Assembly (NCBI GenBank): GCA_022561975.1
Contig: JADFQD010000007.1
Span: 1 to 55,894 of the forward strand
Direction: 5' to 3'
From: Acidobacteriota bacterium
GTDB taxonomy: Bacteria > Acidobacteriota > Thermoanaerobaculia > Multivoradales > JAHEKO01
DNA: 55,894 bases
Both the position numbers and the translations under genes were made by a program. Under the pieces are notes generated by a model. That model was given only the letters and a program-made list of their open reading frames with translations. It was not told the DNA's origin and ran no database searches. Positions 26,000 through 33,885 of the stretch are shown in pieces. The first letter of the stretch is position 1; every line of letters begins with the position of its first letter.

Positions 26000-26030
26000 G
26001 CTCGCGAGCCCAAGTAAGGAGAAAAACCAG

Positions 26031-27716
26031 ATGAAAGAAGTTCCTCCTGTCTTTTTCGCCGTCGCGCTTGCCACCGTTGTCGCCTGTGCGCCCCCGGCCG
26101 AGGAAATCGCGTCGACAGAGTCGGTCATGGGCGAGGCGGCCGGCGCTCTCATTCAGATCACTGCAGAAGCACTTCGTGCTCCGATCGCGGAACTCGCGAG
26201 CGACGAATACGGCGGGCGTGGTCCCGGCAGCGAGGGCGATACGATGGCGCGTCAGTACCTGATCGGCGAACTCGAAGAAATAGGCTACTCGCCCGGAGCC
26301 GAGGGCGGTTCCTGGGAGCAGTTCTTCGACATCGTCGGCGTCGAAACCTCGGCGCCTGAAACCTGGACTTTCACCAAGGGCGGCAAGTCGATTTCCCTTG
26401 CGTGGTGGGACGACTACATCGCCTCGAGTGGTGTGCAGAAGGAGACCGCCTCGATCGACAACGCCGAGCTGGTCTTTGTCGGCTACGGCATTCAAGCGCC
26501 CGAGTACGACTGGGACGACTTCAAGGGCATGGACGTCGCCGGCATGGTGCTGGTGATCGTCAACAACGATCCGGACTGGTCAGATGATCTCTTCGAGGGC
26601 GTACGCCGGCTCTACTACGGCCGCTGGACCTACAAGTACGAGAAGGCCGCCGAACTCGGCGCGGCCGGTGCGATCATCATTCACACGACTCCGTCGGCAG
26701 GCTACCCCTTCCAAGTCGTTCAAACCTCTTGGACCGGGCCCCAATTCGAGATTCCGGCCGGCGACGAGCCTCGGATTCAGATTCCGGCCTGGACCTCCGA
26801 AGAAGCCATGTACCGAATCTTCGAGCTCGCGGGTCGAGACCTGGACGAGCTGCGCGAAGCTGCCCGGAGCCGCGACTTCGAGCCGGTGCCGCTGGGCGTA
26901 ACGACCTCGCTCGCGCTCACCAACGAACTCCATCGGGTTCAGACCGCCAACGTTGTCGCGACGCTCGCGGGCCGCGATCCCGAGCTTGCCGAGGAGTACA
27001 TCGTCTACTCGGCCCATCACGACCATCTCGGATTCGGCAAGGCCAACGACGAGGGCGACGAGATCTACAACGGCGCGCTCGATAACGCCTCCGGCTGCGC
27101 GCAGGTTCTGGCGATCGCGCGAGCCTTCGCCGCCCTACCGGACAAACCGCGGCGCTCGATCATGCTGTCCTTCGTGGCGGCAGAGGAACAGGGCCTTCTG
27201 GGTTCGGCTTACTTCGCTCGGAACCCGCCGGTTCCGGCCGGTCGGATGGCGGCCAATATCAACTATGACGGCGCCAACATCTGGGGTCGCAACCGGGACG
27301 TAACCTACATCGGGTACGGCAAGTCTTCGCTGGATGATGTGGTCGAGAAATACGCAGCCGAGCAAGGCCGCAAAGTCATGCCCGACCAGTTTCCAGATCG
27401 CGGTTTCTTCTACCGCAGCGATCAGTTCAACTTCGCCAAGATCGGCGTGCCGGCGATCTATCTCGACACCGGCACCGACTTCATCGATCGACCCGCGGGC
27501 TGGGGCAAGCAACAGATCGAAGCCTGGGAAGCGATTGACTACCACCAGCCATCGGACGAACTCCTCGACAGCTGGAACTTCGAGGGCATGATCGAAGACT
27601 CTGTGCTCGGGTTCAAGATGGGGCTCTACCTCGCGGAACAGGACAACCTGCCGACTTGGAACGCGGGTGACGAATTCGAACCGGCGCGGCTGGAAGCCCT
27701 CGCCGCACTCGATTGA
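26031..27716 (+). CDS. Secreted M28 family peptidase with PA domain
   Basis: This 561-residue protein begins at ATG 26031 with TAAGGAG upstream. The leader ends in VACAPPAE, a likely lipobox, so it is probably a lipoprotein. A protease-associated domain fills about residues 130-260 (LVFVGYGIQAPEYDWDDFKG, KVVLVIVNND-like region, GAAGAIIIH). The M28 catalytic core follows: SAHHDHLGFG, GALDNASGCA, VAAEEQGLLGS, NYDGANIWG and IDYHQPSDE contribute the zinc ligands and catalytic glutamate. Substrate choice cannot be read. It is the third gene of the secreted degradation block and converges with xth. Confidence 0.88.
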   Translation: MKEVPPVFFAVALATVVACAPPAEEIASTESVMGEAAGALIQITAEALRAPIAELASDEYGGRGPGSEGDTMARQYLIGELEEIGYSPGAEGGSWEQFFDIVGVETSAPETWTFTKGGKSISLAWWDDYIASSGVQKETASIDNAELVFVGYGIQAPEYDWDDFKGMDVAGMVLVIVNNDPDWSDDLFEGVRRLYYGRWTYKYEKAAELGAAGAIIIHTTPSAGYPFQVVQTSWTGPQFEIPAGDEPRIQIPAWTSEEAMYRIFELAGRDLDELREAARSRDFEPVPLGVTTSLALTNELHRVQTANVVATLAGRDPELAEEYIVYSAHHDHLGFGKANDEGDEIYNGALDNASGCAQVLAIARAFAALPDKPRRSIMLSFVAAEEQGLLGSAYFARNPPVPAGRMAANINYDGANIWGRNRDVTYIGYGKSSLDDVVEKYAAEQGRKVMPDQFPDRGFFYRSDQFNFAKIGVPAIYLDTGTDFIDRPAGWGKQQIEAWEAIDYHQPSDELLDSWNFEGMIEDSVLGFKMGLYLAEQDNLPTWNAGDEFEPARLEALAALD

Positions 27717-27766
27717 GGCCGGGATTAGTTACCCGGGGCCACCCTCATGTTCCGAGCGGAACGCTA

Positions 27767-27781
27767 GCTCTACAATAGAGC
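27767..27781. terminator. Possible short hairpin between convergent genes
   Basis: GCTCTA-CAA-TAGAGC is a perfect 6-bp hairpin with a 3-base loop, followed by the palindrome CGAACGTTCG. It sits between the convergent M28 and xth stops. No T-run follows, so a terminator role is uncertain. Confidence 0.3.
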
Positions 27782-27792
27782 GAACGTTCGGT

Positions 27793-28566
27793 TTATATCT
27801 GAATGTCGGCCCAGACCGGCGCGTGATCGGAGGGAGTGAGGCCGTCTTGCTTTTTTCGAAACTCTCGATCGATCTCGATTTCGCGGACCTCGGCCACTCC
27901 TGAACTGCCCAGGAGAAAGTCGATCCGAAGACCAGTATTCCTATGAAACGACCCGGCACGGTAGTCCCACCAGGAGAACGCCTGGCGGTCGGGGTGCTGG
28001 CGGCGGTAGAGGTCGATGAACCCGAGAGCCAACAGATTTTGAAAACTCCTGCGCTCTTCTCGAGTGTGAAAGATCTTGCCCGCCTTACCGGCTTCGTTCC
28101 AGCTATCGATTCCCTGTGGACAGACGTTGAAATCGCCGCAGACGATTGCCGGATGCGTGGACATCGACGTCGCCTCGAGGTGGTCGGACAACGACTCGAA
28201 CCAAGCTAGTTTGCGCTGAAAATCCTCGTGTTCGACGTGCTTGCCGTTGGGACAGTAGAGACTGGTAACGGTCAGGCCGCCGACCCTTGCCGTGAGCAAC
28301 CGTGATCCGAACTCCGCCTCACCGGGTAGCCCGCTCTGAACCATATCCGGTTTCTCCCGCGCCAGAACCGCAACCCCGTTCCAAGCCTTCTGCCCGTGGA
28401 CCGCCGCAAAATAGCCCTCGGCCTCGAGTTCGGCACGGGGAAACCTGTCGTCCTCGAGCTTGAGCTCCTGAAGAGCCACGACATCGGGTTGGCGCTCTCT
28501 CAGCCAGATCTTGACGAAGTCGAGACGCGAGCGCAGGCCGTTGACGTTCCAGGTGGCAACTCGCAT
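27793..28566 (-). CDS. xthA: Exodeoxyribonuclease III
   Basis: This 257-residue enzyme of the AP endonuclease/exonuclease III family repairs abasic sites in the cytoplasm. Landmarks in order are RVATWNVNGLRSRL, VVALQELKLED (catalytic E34), the SLYCPNGK segment, CGDFNVCP and TPSDHAPVWADI at the end with the catalytic D-H pair. The middle WWDYRAGSFHRNTGLRIDF is characteristic of the XthA branch. Length is normal. It is transcribed alone, divergent from the selD fusion. Confidence 0.93.
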   Translation of the reverse strand: MRVATWNVNGLRSRLDFVKIWLRERQPDVVALQELKLEDDRFPRAELEAEGYFAAVHGQKAWNGVAVLAREKPDMVQSGLPGEAEFGSRLLTARVGGLTVTSLYCPNGKHVEHEDFQRKLAWFESLSDHLEATSMSTHPAIVCGDFNVCPQGIDSWNEAGKAGKIFHTREERRSFQNLLALGFIDLYRRQHPDRQAFSWWDYRAGSFHRNTGLRIDFLLGSSGVAEVREIEIDREFRKKQDGLTPSDHAPVWADIQI

Positions 28567-28654
28567 GCGGCCATCCTAGCAACGCCGGCGCACCCAGGCC
28601 GGAAAACAACGGCCTCTTCGAATCCGTTACAGTTCCCTGTCGCCCGAACGTCTC

Positions 28655-30928
28655 ATGAACATGCGAGCCCCAACCGACAAGCAAACCGATCTCGTCCTCG
28701 TCGGCGGCGGCCACTCCCACGTCCAGGTGCTCGAGAGCTTCGCCATGGAGCCACCGCCGGACACTCGGATCACACTGATTGTAGATCAGCCGGTCGCCAT
28801 GTACTCGGGCATGGTGCCGGGGTTCGTCGCGGGCCAGTACCGCCAAGAGGAACTCGAGATCGACGTTCTGCCGCTCGCCCGGTGTATCGGCGCCCGGGTC
28901 ATCGTCGCCCGGGCCGCCAGACTCGACGCCGCGGCGAAGCGCGTACACCTCGTCGGCCGACCTCCCGTTGCGTTCGACTTCGCTTCGATCAACGTCGGCT
29001 CGACGGTTGCAGGCCTCTCGACTCCGGGCGTGCGAGAGCACGCGCTCCCGACCCGGCCGATCGGAAAGTTCGTCACCCGGATTGACACCGTGTTCGCAAA
29101 CCTTGGCTCCAGTGGTACCGGCGGCGCCACAGAGCCCGTGCGCGTGGCAGTGGTCGGTGCCGGAGTCGGAGGTGTCGAAGTAGCGTTCGCTCTCGACCAC
29201 CGAATTCGCGAACTCGGCCGAGCGGTCGAAGTCATCCTGGTCGAATCCGGCCCGGAGATTCTTCCCGGCTACTCGGCCGGTATGCGTCGCCGCGCGCTGC
29301 GAGCCGCCGAAAAGCGCGGCATCCGAATCGTGACCGGCAGACGGGTCCGGCGTGTCGAGTCTGGACGCGCGTTTCTAGAGCAGGACGAAGACGGCATTCG
29401 CTTCGACATCCTGCTTTGGGTGACGGGTGCGTTCGGCCAGTCTCTCTTTCGCGCGTCAGACCTGCCGACGGACGAACGCGGCTTCGTCAAGATCCGCTCG
29501 ACCCTTCAGCTCGAAGACTACGACAACATCTTCGCCGTCGGTGATTGCGCCACGCTCACGCGACATCCGCAGACGCCGAAAGCCGGCGTCTATGCGGTTC
29601 GCCAGGGTCCGGTTCTGGCATCGAATCTCCGCCGGGTCCTCGCCGGCGGCCTACTCCTCGACGACTACAAGCCACAGCATGACTTCCTGACCTTGATCAA
29701 CACCGGCGACGGCAGTGCCATCGGCACTAAGTGGTTACTCTCGTTCGAGGGTCGCTGGGTGTTCCAACTCAAAGACCGCATCGACCGCAAGTTCATGCAT
29801 CGATTCCAGCCGCTCGATGACACCGAGCACGCGACGGCATTCTCCTCTTCCACCATGGGCGACGGCCCCGACGAGACCGAAACGGAGACCCTCTGTGGAG
29901 GTTGTGCGGCCAAACTCGGCCAGCAAGGCCTCGCTCGGGCTCTCGCTCGCATCGAGGAGCTACCGGAGAACAGCTCCGTCGAACTGGGACTGGCGCAGGC
30001 CGACGACGTGGCCTGCTACACCAGTCCCCAGGGACAGCGCATTGTTTCGAGCGCAGACCAGTTTCGCGCTTTCACCGACGATCCCTATTTGGTGGGCAGA
30101 GTCGGCGCGGTCAACGCCGCCTCGGACATCTATGCCAAAGGCGTTACGCCCCGCTTCGCCCAGGCCCTGGTCGCTCTGCCCGAGAGCGGCTCCGACGCCG
30201 AGCGGGAAGAAACTCTGTTCCAGCTCATGGCCGGAGCCACCGCCGCTTTCGAGGAACTCGGCGTGACCCTGGTCGGCGGCCACACCACGACAACCACGGA
30301 GTTGCTCGTCGGCTTTCACGTCGAAGGCTTTGCGGATCCCGATCAAGAACTCCTCAGGCTAGACGCCCTCTGCCCGGGACAGTCCTTGATTCTCACCAAG
30401 GCCCTCGGCACCGGCGTTTTGTTTCGGGCCGACATGATGGGACGTCTTCGCGGTCCATGGTTCGAAGAGGCGCTGTCTTCGATGCTACGACCAAACCGGA
30501 AAGCCGCCAGCATTGCTCGCGAGCACGGCGCCAGTGCCGCAACCGACGTCACCGGGTTCGGCCTCGCCGGCCACCTGGCGACAATGCTCAGGGCGGCCGA
30601 CCTCGCGGCCATGGTCAACGTCAGCGCTCTACCCGCGCTCCCCGGCAGCCTGAAACTGCTCGGGGCCGGTCTGCGCAGCACATTTCACAAAGAGAACGCC
30701 AAGACCGAGCGGGGCATGGAGATCGAGTCGGCGGCTCCACAACACCCGAAGTTCCCACTGCTGTTCGATCCCCAGACCTCAGGCGGCCTGCTGTTCGGCG
30801 TCCCGCAGGAAAACGCGGAGGCGGCTCTCGACGAGCTCCTGAAATCCGGACACTGCGCCTCTATCATCGGAATAACTTCGGAAGCCGGCCCCGACTCGCG
30901 AATCCGTATCTCAATCTCCCGTTCGTAG
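28655..30928 (+). CDS. selD: NADH dehydrogenase-like flavoprotein fused to selenide, water dikinase
   Basis: This 757-residue fusion joins two enzymes. Residues 1 to about 390 are a type II NADH dehydrogenase-like FAD protein: LVLVGGGHSHVQVLE, the second nucleotide fold VAVVGAGVGGVEVAFAL and NIFAVGDCATL. Residues about 405-757 are SelD, which makes selenophosphate from selenide and ATP; the catalytic pair aligns as C417 and K420 in CGGCAAK, followed by the ADD, SADQFRAF, GGHTTTTTELL and TDVTGFGLAGHL elements. The catalytic residue is an ordinary Cys codon, not a Sec UGA. The flavoprotein half may reduce a selenium compound for the kinase; this is inference. The same fusion is known from other bacteria. 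No other selenium gene is seen nearby. Confidence 0.9.
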   Translation: MNMRAPTDKQTDLVLVGGGHSHVQVLESFAMEPPPDTRITLIVDQPVAMYSGMVPGFVAGQYRQEELEIDVLPLARCIGARVIVARAARLDAAAKRVHLVGRPPVAFDFASINVGSTVAGLSTPGVREHALPTRPIGKFVTRIDTVFANLGSSGTGGATEPVRVAVVGAGVGGVEVAFALDHRIRELGRAVEVILVESGPEILPGYSAGMRRRALRAAEKRGIRIVTGRRVRRVESGRAFLEQDEDGIRFDILLWVTGAFGQSLFRASDLPTDERGFVKIRSTLQLEDYDNIFAVGDCATLTRHPQTPKAGVYAVRQGPVLASNLRRVLAGGLLLDDYKPQHDFLTLINTGDGSAIGTKWLLSFEGRWVFQLKDRIDRKFMHRFQPLDDTEHATAFSSSTMGDGPDETETETLCGGCAAKLGQQGLARALARIEELPENSSVELGLAQADDVACYTSPQGQRIVSSADQFRAFTDDPYLVGRVGAVNAASDIYAKGVTPRFAQALVALPESGSDAEREETLFQLMAGATAAFEELGVTLVGGHTTTTTELLVGFHVEGFADPDQELLRLDALCPGQSLILTKALGTGVLFRADMMGRLRGPWFEEALSSMLRPNRKAASIAREHGASAATDVTGFGLAGHLATMLRAADLAAMVNVSALPALPGSLKLLGAGLRSTFHKENAKTERGMEIESAAPQHPKFPLLFDPQTSGGLLFGVPQENAEAALDELLKSGHCASIIGITSEAGPDSRIRISISRS

Positions 30929-30962
30929 CGGCGACCGGCTAGCAACCGGTATATTGAGGCGC

Positions 30963-32066
30963 ATGAAGCCCCGGAGCGAAACTCGCGCTGACTCGAGCAC
31001 TTCGGTTCCATCACCGCGGGAAATCGCCTCCGCTCTCGAGGCCAGCGTCTTCGGGCAGCGGCTCGCCGTGCGAGAGATCTCGGTCGCCCTGTCCAAGAAG
31101 CTCGCCGGCATAGCGGCGGGAAACGTTCTCCTGATCGGTCCGTCCGGATCTGGAAAGACAACTCTGATGCGGGCCGTGGAGTCGTATCTGGACTCGGACC
31201 CGGCCCTGGCAAAGCGCTCCACCGTGATCCGGGTTCACGCCAACATTCTGGGCCAGGAAGCCGACGAAGGTGCCCCCGGCGAGCGGCTGCTGCAACGGCT
31301 CCTGGCACGGGCTCAGAAACAGCTGGGTGGCGACGCCTCGGTGGCTGAGCTTCTCGACCGGGTTGCCCACGGCATCGTCTTCGTAGACGAAATCGACAAG
31401 ATCAGGGCTCGCATCGGCGACCTCCCACACATCCCGGGCATCCGCGCCCAGGAGGCACTGCTGACGGTGATGGAGAATGAGAAGCTGCCTCTCATTCTGC
31501 CGGCCTCGACCGGCGGGGGGCGGACGTTTCTCGACACCCGTAGCATTTTGTTCGTCGCGGCGGGCGCCTTCGAGGGACTCTACGACGCCGTCTACGACCG
31601 CGTAACGGTCGGCCGGGACCGCGGAGCACTGCAGTCCGTGACCGTGCTCGACTCGGAGGGCGTGCGCGAAGAGACCCCGTTCTCACTCCGCGACTGGCTT
31701 CGTAGCCAGGACCTCTTCGACTACGGAATGTCACCTCAATTTCTGTCGCGATTCGACGGCGCTGTCTTGCTCCAGAACCTGAGCGAAGGCGATCTTCTGA
31801 AGATATTCTTGGGAGCACCCGACTCCGGGCTCGAAAGCGCCAAGAAGTTCTTCGCCAGGTTTGGTGTTGACCTGGTGCTCTCACCCGAAGCGGCACGCTT
31901 GATCGCGGCTCGAGCCGCCGGTCAGCCCCGCCTGGGAGCACGGGCTCTGAAAGAGGTCTTCCGCCAAGTAATTCGCGATTACGAGTTCGAGCCGTCCGCA
32001 CACGCCGAGAACGGCGCCCTGGTAATCGACCGCACCGAGGTAGAAGAGGCGCTGGCCAAGGCTTGA
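30963..32066 (+). CDS. ClpX/HslU-like AAA+ ATPase without zinc-binding domain
   Basis: This 367-residue protein has a single AAA+ module of the ClpX/HslU type. Walker A is GPSGSGKT (about residues 59-66), Walker B IVFVDEIDKI (about 138-147), and the sensor II region is GQPRLGARALKEVFRQVI. The FGQRLAVREISVALSKKL opening is ClpX-like (box II). It lacks the N-terminal cysteine zinc-binding domain of ClpX, and I do not see the IGF-type loop that docks ClpP. It may therefore work as a stand-alone unfoldase or with an unknown protease. The start at ATG 30963 follows selD by 34 bases. Confidence 0.78.
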   Translation: MKPRSETRADSSTSVPSPREIASALEASVFGQRLAVREISVALSKKLAGIAAGNVLLIGPSGSGKTTLMRAVESYLDSDPALAKRSTVIRVHANILGQEADEGAPGERLLQRLLARAQKQLGGDASVAELLDRVAHGIVFVDEIDKIRARIGDLPHIPGIRAQEALLTVMENEKLPLILPASTGGGRTFLDTRSILFVAAGAFEGLYDAVYDRVTVGRDRGALQSVTVLDSEGVREETPFSLRDWLRSQDLFDYGMSPQFLSRFDGAVLLQNLSEGDLLKIFLGAPDSGLESAKKFFARFGVDLVLSPEAARLIAARAAGQPRLGARALKEVFRQVIRDYEFEPSAHAENGALVIDRTEVEEALAKA

Positions 32067-32092
32067 GCGGAAGGCATGCTTTGGACGCTCAA
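32063..32092. terminator. Possible hairpin at the end of the ClpX-like gene
   Basis: TTGAGCG at 32063-32069 pairs with CGCTCAA at 32086-32092, with a further short pairing inside the loop. The gene's TGA stop lies in the first arm. There is no T-run, so it may only stabilise the transcript end. The rest of the gap to 32242 shows no gene. Confidence 0.3.
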
Positions 32093-32242
32093 TGGCGGGT
32101 AGGGTCGCCCCAGAGCAACCAGGGACCAGGTTATGGCTGCCAAGACGACCGCTGCGGCAAGAGCCGTGAGAGCCCCAGGCAAACGGAAACGGCGATGTAA
32201 GCGGCGCCCGCGGGCGGGCGGCTACTCAGACAATTGAGTCGC

Positions 32243-33709
32243 TCATTCGGTCTTTCCATTCGTCGAAACAAGTTCTATGATTAGTGCATCGAGGTCGCTG
32301 CGCTGGAGCAACTGGCCATTGAGCATGACCGCGTGGATCCGCTGGGTGTTCGTGATCAACTCGAGCGGGTTGGCGTCGAGCAAAACGAGATCGGCGAGCT
32401 TGCCTTCCGCGACCGTACCCAGTAAATCGGTGACGCCAAGGTAGCGCGCAGGATCAAGCGTGGCAGCTTGCAATGCTTGCAGCGGAGTCAGACCTGCTCC
32501 GACGAGCATCTCCATTTCCTCATGCACACTCGCTCCAGGAAAGATGAATGGGTTACCGAAATCTGTCCCCACCAGGATGCCCGCCCCCTCATGGTTGAGC
32601 ACGTCAACCACTTTCAGCGTCGCCTCCCACCCGCGTTGCAGCGAGAGCGAGTCGCCCGTGTACATCTCGACGCCCTCGTCGTAGAGCTGCCTCCAGGCGG
32701 CACGCTCGTCCGGGGGCAGGTGCGCCAGCCGCGCATCATCGTCGCGCTCGCGGGTGATGCCGAGGAACCACCGCCGCTCGTTCACCAGCGTCGGGATCTG
32801 CCACTGCCCGGCCTCCGCCAGGGCACGGGCGACGGCTCGACAGATCTGCTCGTCGTAGGCCTCCGCCGTCCGATGCACCTGCTCGTCCAGGAAGGCGACC
32901 TCCTCATCCGTCTCGTGGGACCGGGAGTAGAATTGCTGCCGCTCCTCGATGAACCCGTCCTCGATCTGCGTGCAAGCCTCGCGAACCTGTTGGAGATGCT
33001 CGTTCGTCCGCTGGCCCGCCCGCGCCGCTTCGAGGGCATGAACCTGTAGCGGGGTGTGCCCCGCTACTTGGAGGCCAGCGTCGCGGGCCTCCTCGGCGAT
33101 AGCGTGGTAGACCTCCGGAGCCAGCAGTGAGTAGACCTTGACGAAGTCCAAGCCGGCCTGCACGGTCTCACGCACGAAGCGGCGCGCCTCGGCAGGCGTC
33201 GTAACCTCCGGCATGTTCGGGTGCCACGAGCCCGGCCCGTTTACGATCGCCCCCGCGGCCAACACGCGAGGAGCCAATAGTTGTCCGTCCGATACGTCAC
33301 GTCGCCATTGCTCGACGGTCGGCATCGATGCAAATTCCGTCCACATCTCTCGCACCCCCGTGACGCCATTGACAATGAAGAGCGGGAAGGCCCACGTGCT
33401 TGGCGGCCGGCGGGAGACGTTGTTGAAGAGGTGGACGTGCATGTCCATAAGGCCAGGGATGAGGTACTTGCCCGAGGCCTCGACGACCACCGTACCTCTC
33501 GGTACGGAAGTCTCGCCAACTGGCCCAATGGTGTAGATTCGATCGCCTTCGATGAGGACGGTCTGGTTACGTATCAGCAGACCCTCAGCCACATCGACAA
33601 CCGCCACATCGTGGAATGCGACCGTCGGAGACTCTTCTGATGCTGTGCAACGGCTCGCCGCTGAAAGAAGCAGCAGAAAAAGGGCAAAAGGGGGAAGCCT
33701 ATGCACCAT
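32243..33709 (-). CDS. Secreted amidohydrolase (imidazolonepropionase/prolidase-like)
   Basis: This 488-residue metal-dependent hydrolase has a signal peptide (PPFALFLLLLSAASRCTA). The amidohydrolase barrel markers are in order: PGLMDMHVHLF (first two metal histidines), VKVYS (the lysine that may be carbamylated), AGHTPL and TNEHLQ (metal histidines), and GILVGTDFGNP (catalytic aspartate). The end, EGKLADLVLLDANPLELI, closes the composite beta-sandwich. Relatives include secreted dipeptidases and hydrolases of unclear substrate. It stands alone between the ClpX-like gene and a repeat at 33788. Confidence 0.88.
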   Translation of the reverse strand: MVHRLPPFALFLLLLSAASRCTASEESPTVAFHDVAVVDVAEGLLIRNQTVLIEGDRIYTIGPVGETSVPRGTVVVEASGKYLIPGLMDMHVHLFNNVSRRPPSTWAFPLFIVNGVTGVREMWTEFASMPTVEQWRRDVSDGQLLAPRVLAAGAIVNGPGSWHPNMPEVTTPAEARRFVRETVQAGLDFVKVYSLLAPEVYHAIAEEARDAGLQVAGHTPLQVHALEAARAGQRTNEHLQQVREACTQIEDGFIEERQQFYSRSHETDEEVAFLDEQVHRTAEAYDEQICRAVARALAEAGQWQIPTLVNERRWFLGITRERDDDARLAHLPPDERAAWRQLYDEGVEMYTGDSLSLQRGWEATLKVVDVLNHEGAGILVGTDFGNPFIFPGASVHEEMEMLVGAGLTPLQALQAATLDPARYLGVTDLLGTVAEGKLADLVLLDANPLELITNTQRIHAVMLNGQLLQRSDLDALIIELVSTNGKTE

Positions 33710-33787
33710 TGCATCCCGTCCCCTCGGGCCGCGTGCAGGCAGCCGCTTCGAGCGCCGGTTTGGCTTGCGATCGTAGGGGGCTCACGG

Positions 33788-33885
33788 CTCTAGCAGCCCG
33801 TGGTAGAGGTCCTGCGGGTCGCGTTGGGAGCGCGCTTTCGGGTGCTCTGCAAGGCCCACAGGACTTCTACCACGGGCTGCTAGAG
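33788..33885. repeat. Inverted repeat with 27-bp arms
   Basis: Arms at 33788-33814 and 33859-33885 are complementary in 26 of 27 positions; the shared sequence starts CTCTAGCAGCCCGTGG. The spacer is 44 bases. The right arm contains the TAG stop codon of the GspE/PilB gene. A related single copy (CTAGCAGCCCATGCTAGAAG) lies at 44701-44720, again on the stop codon of a gene. This looks like a dispersed palindromic repeat family or a miniature element. Confidence 0.75.

Noticed and set aside
27767-27781. Definite rho-independent terminator
   Set aside because: The stem is only 6 bp with a 3-base loop and no T-run; kept only as a low-confidence hairpin.
28655-30928. Selenocysteine codon in the SelD fusion
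   Set aside because: The catalytic position is an ordinary Cys codon and the frame contains no in-frame TGA.
31979-32182. Small hydrophobic minus-strand protein after the ClpX-like gene
   Set aside because: It overlaps the ClpX-like coding end, has no ribosome site and resembles composition noise in high-GC DNA.
33788-33885. CRISPR-like array
   Set aside because: There are only two copies, inverted rather than direct, with one spacer and no cas genes.
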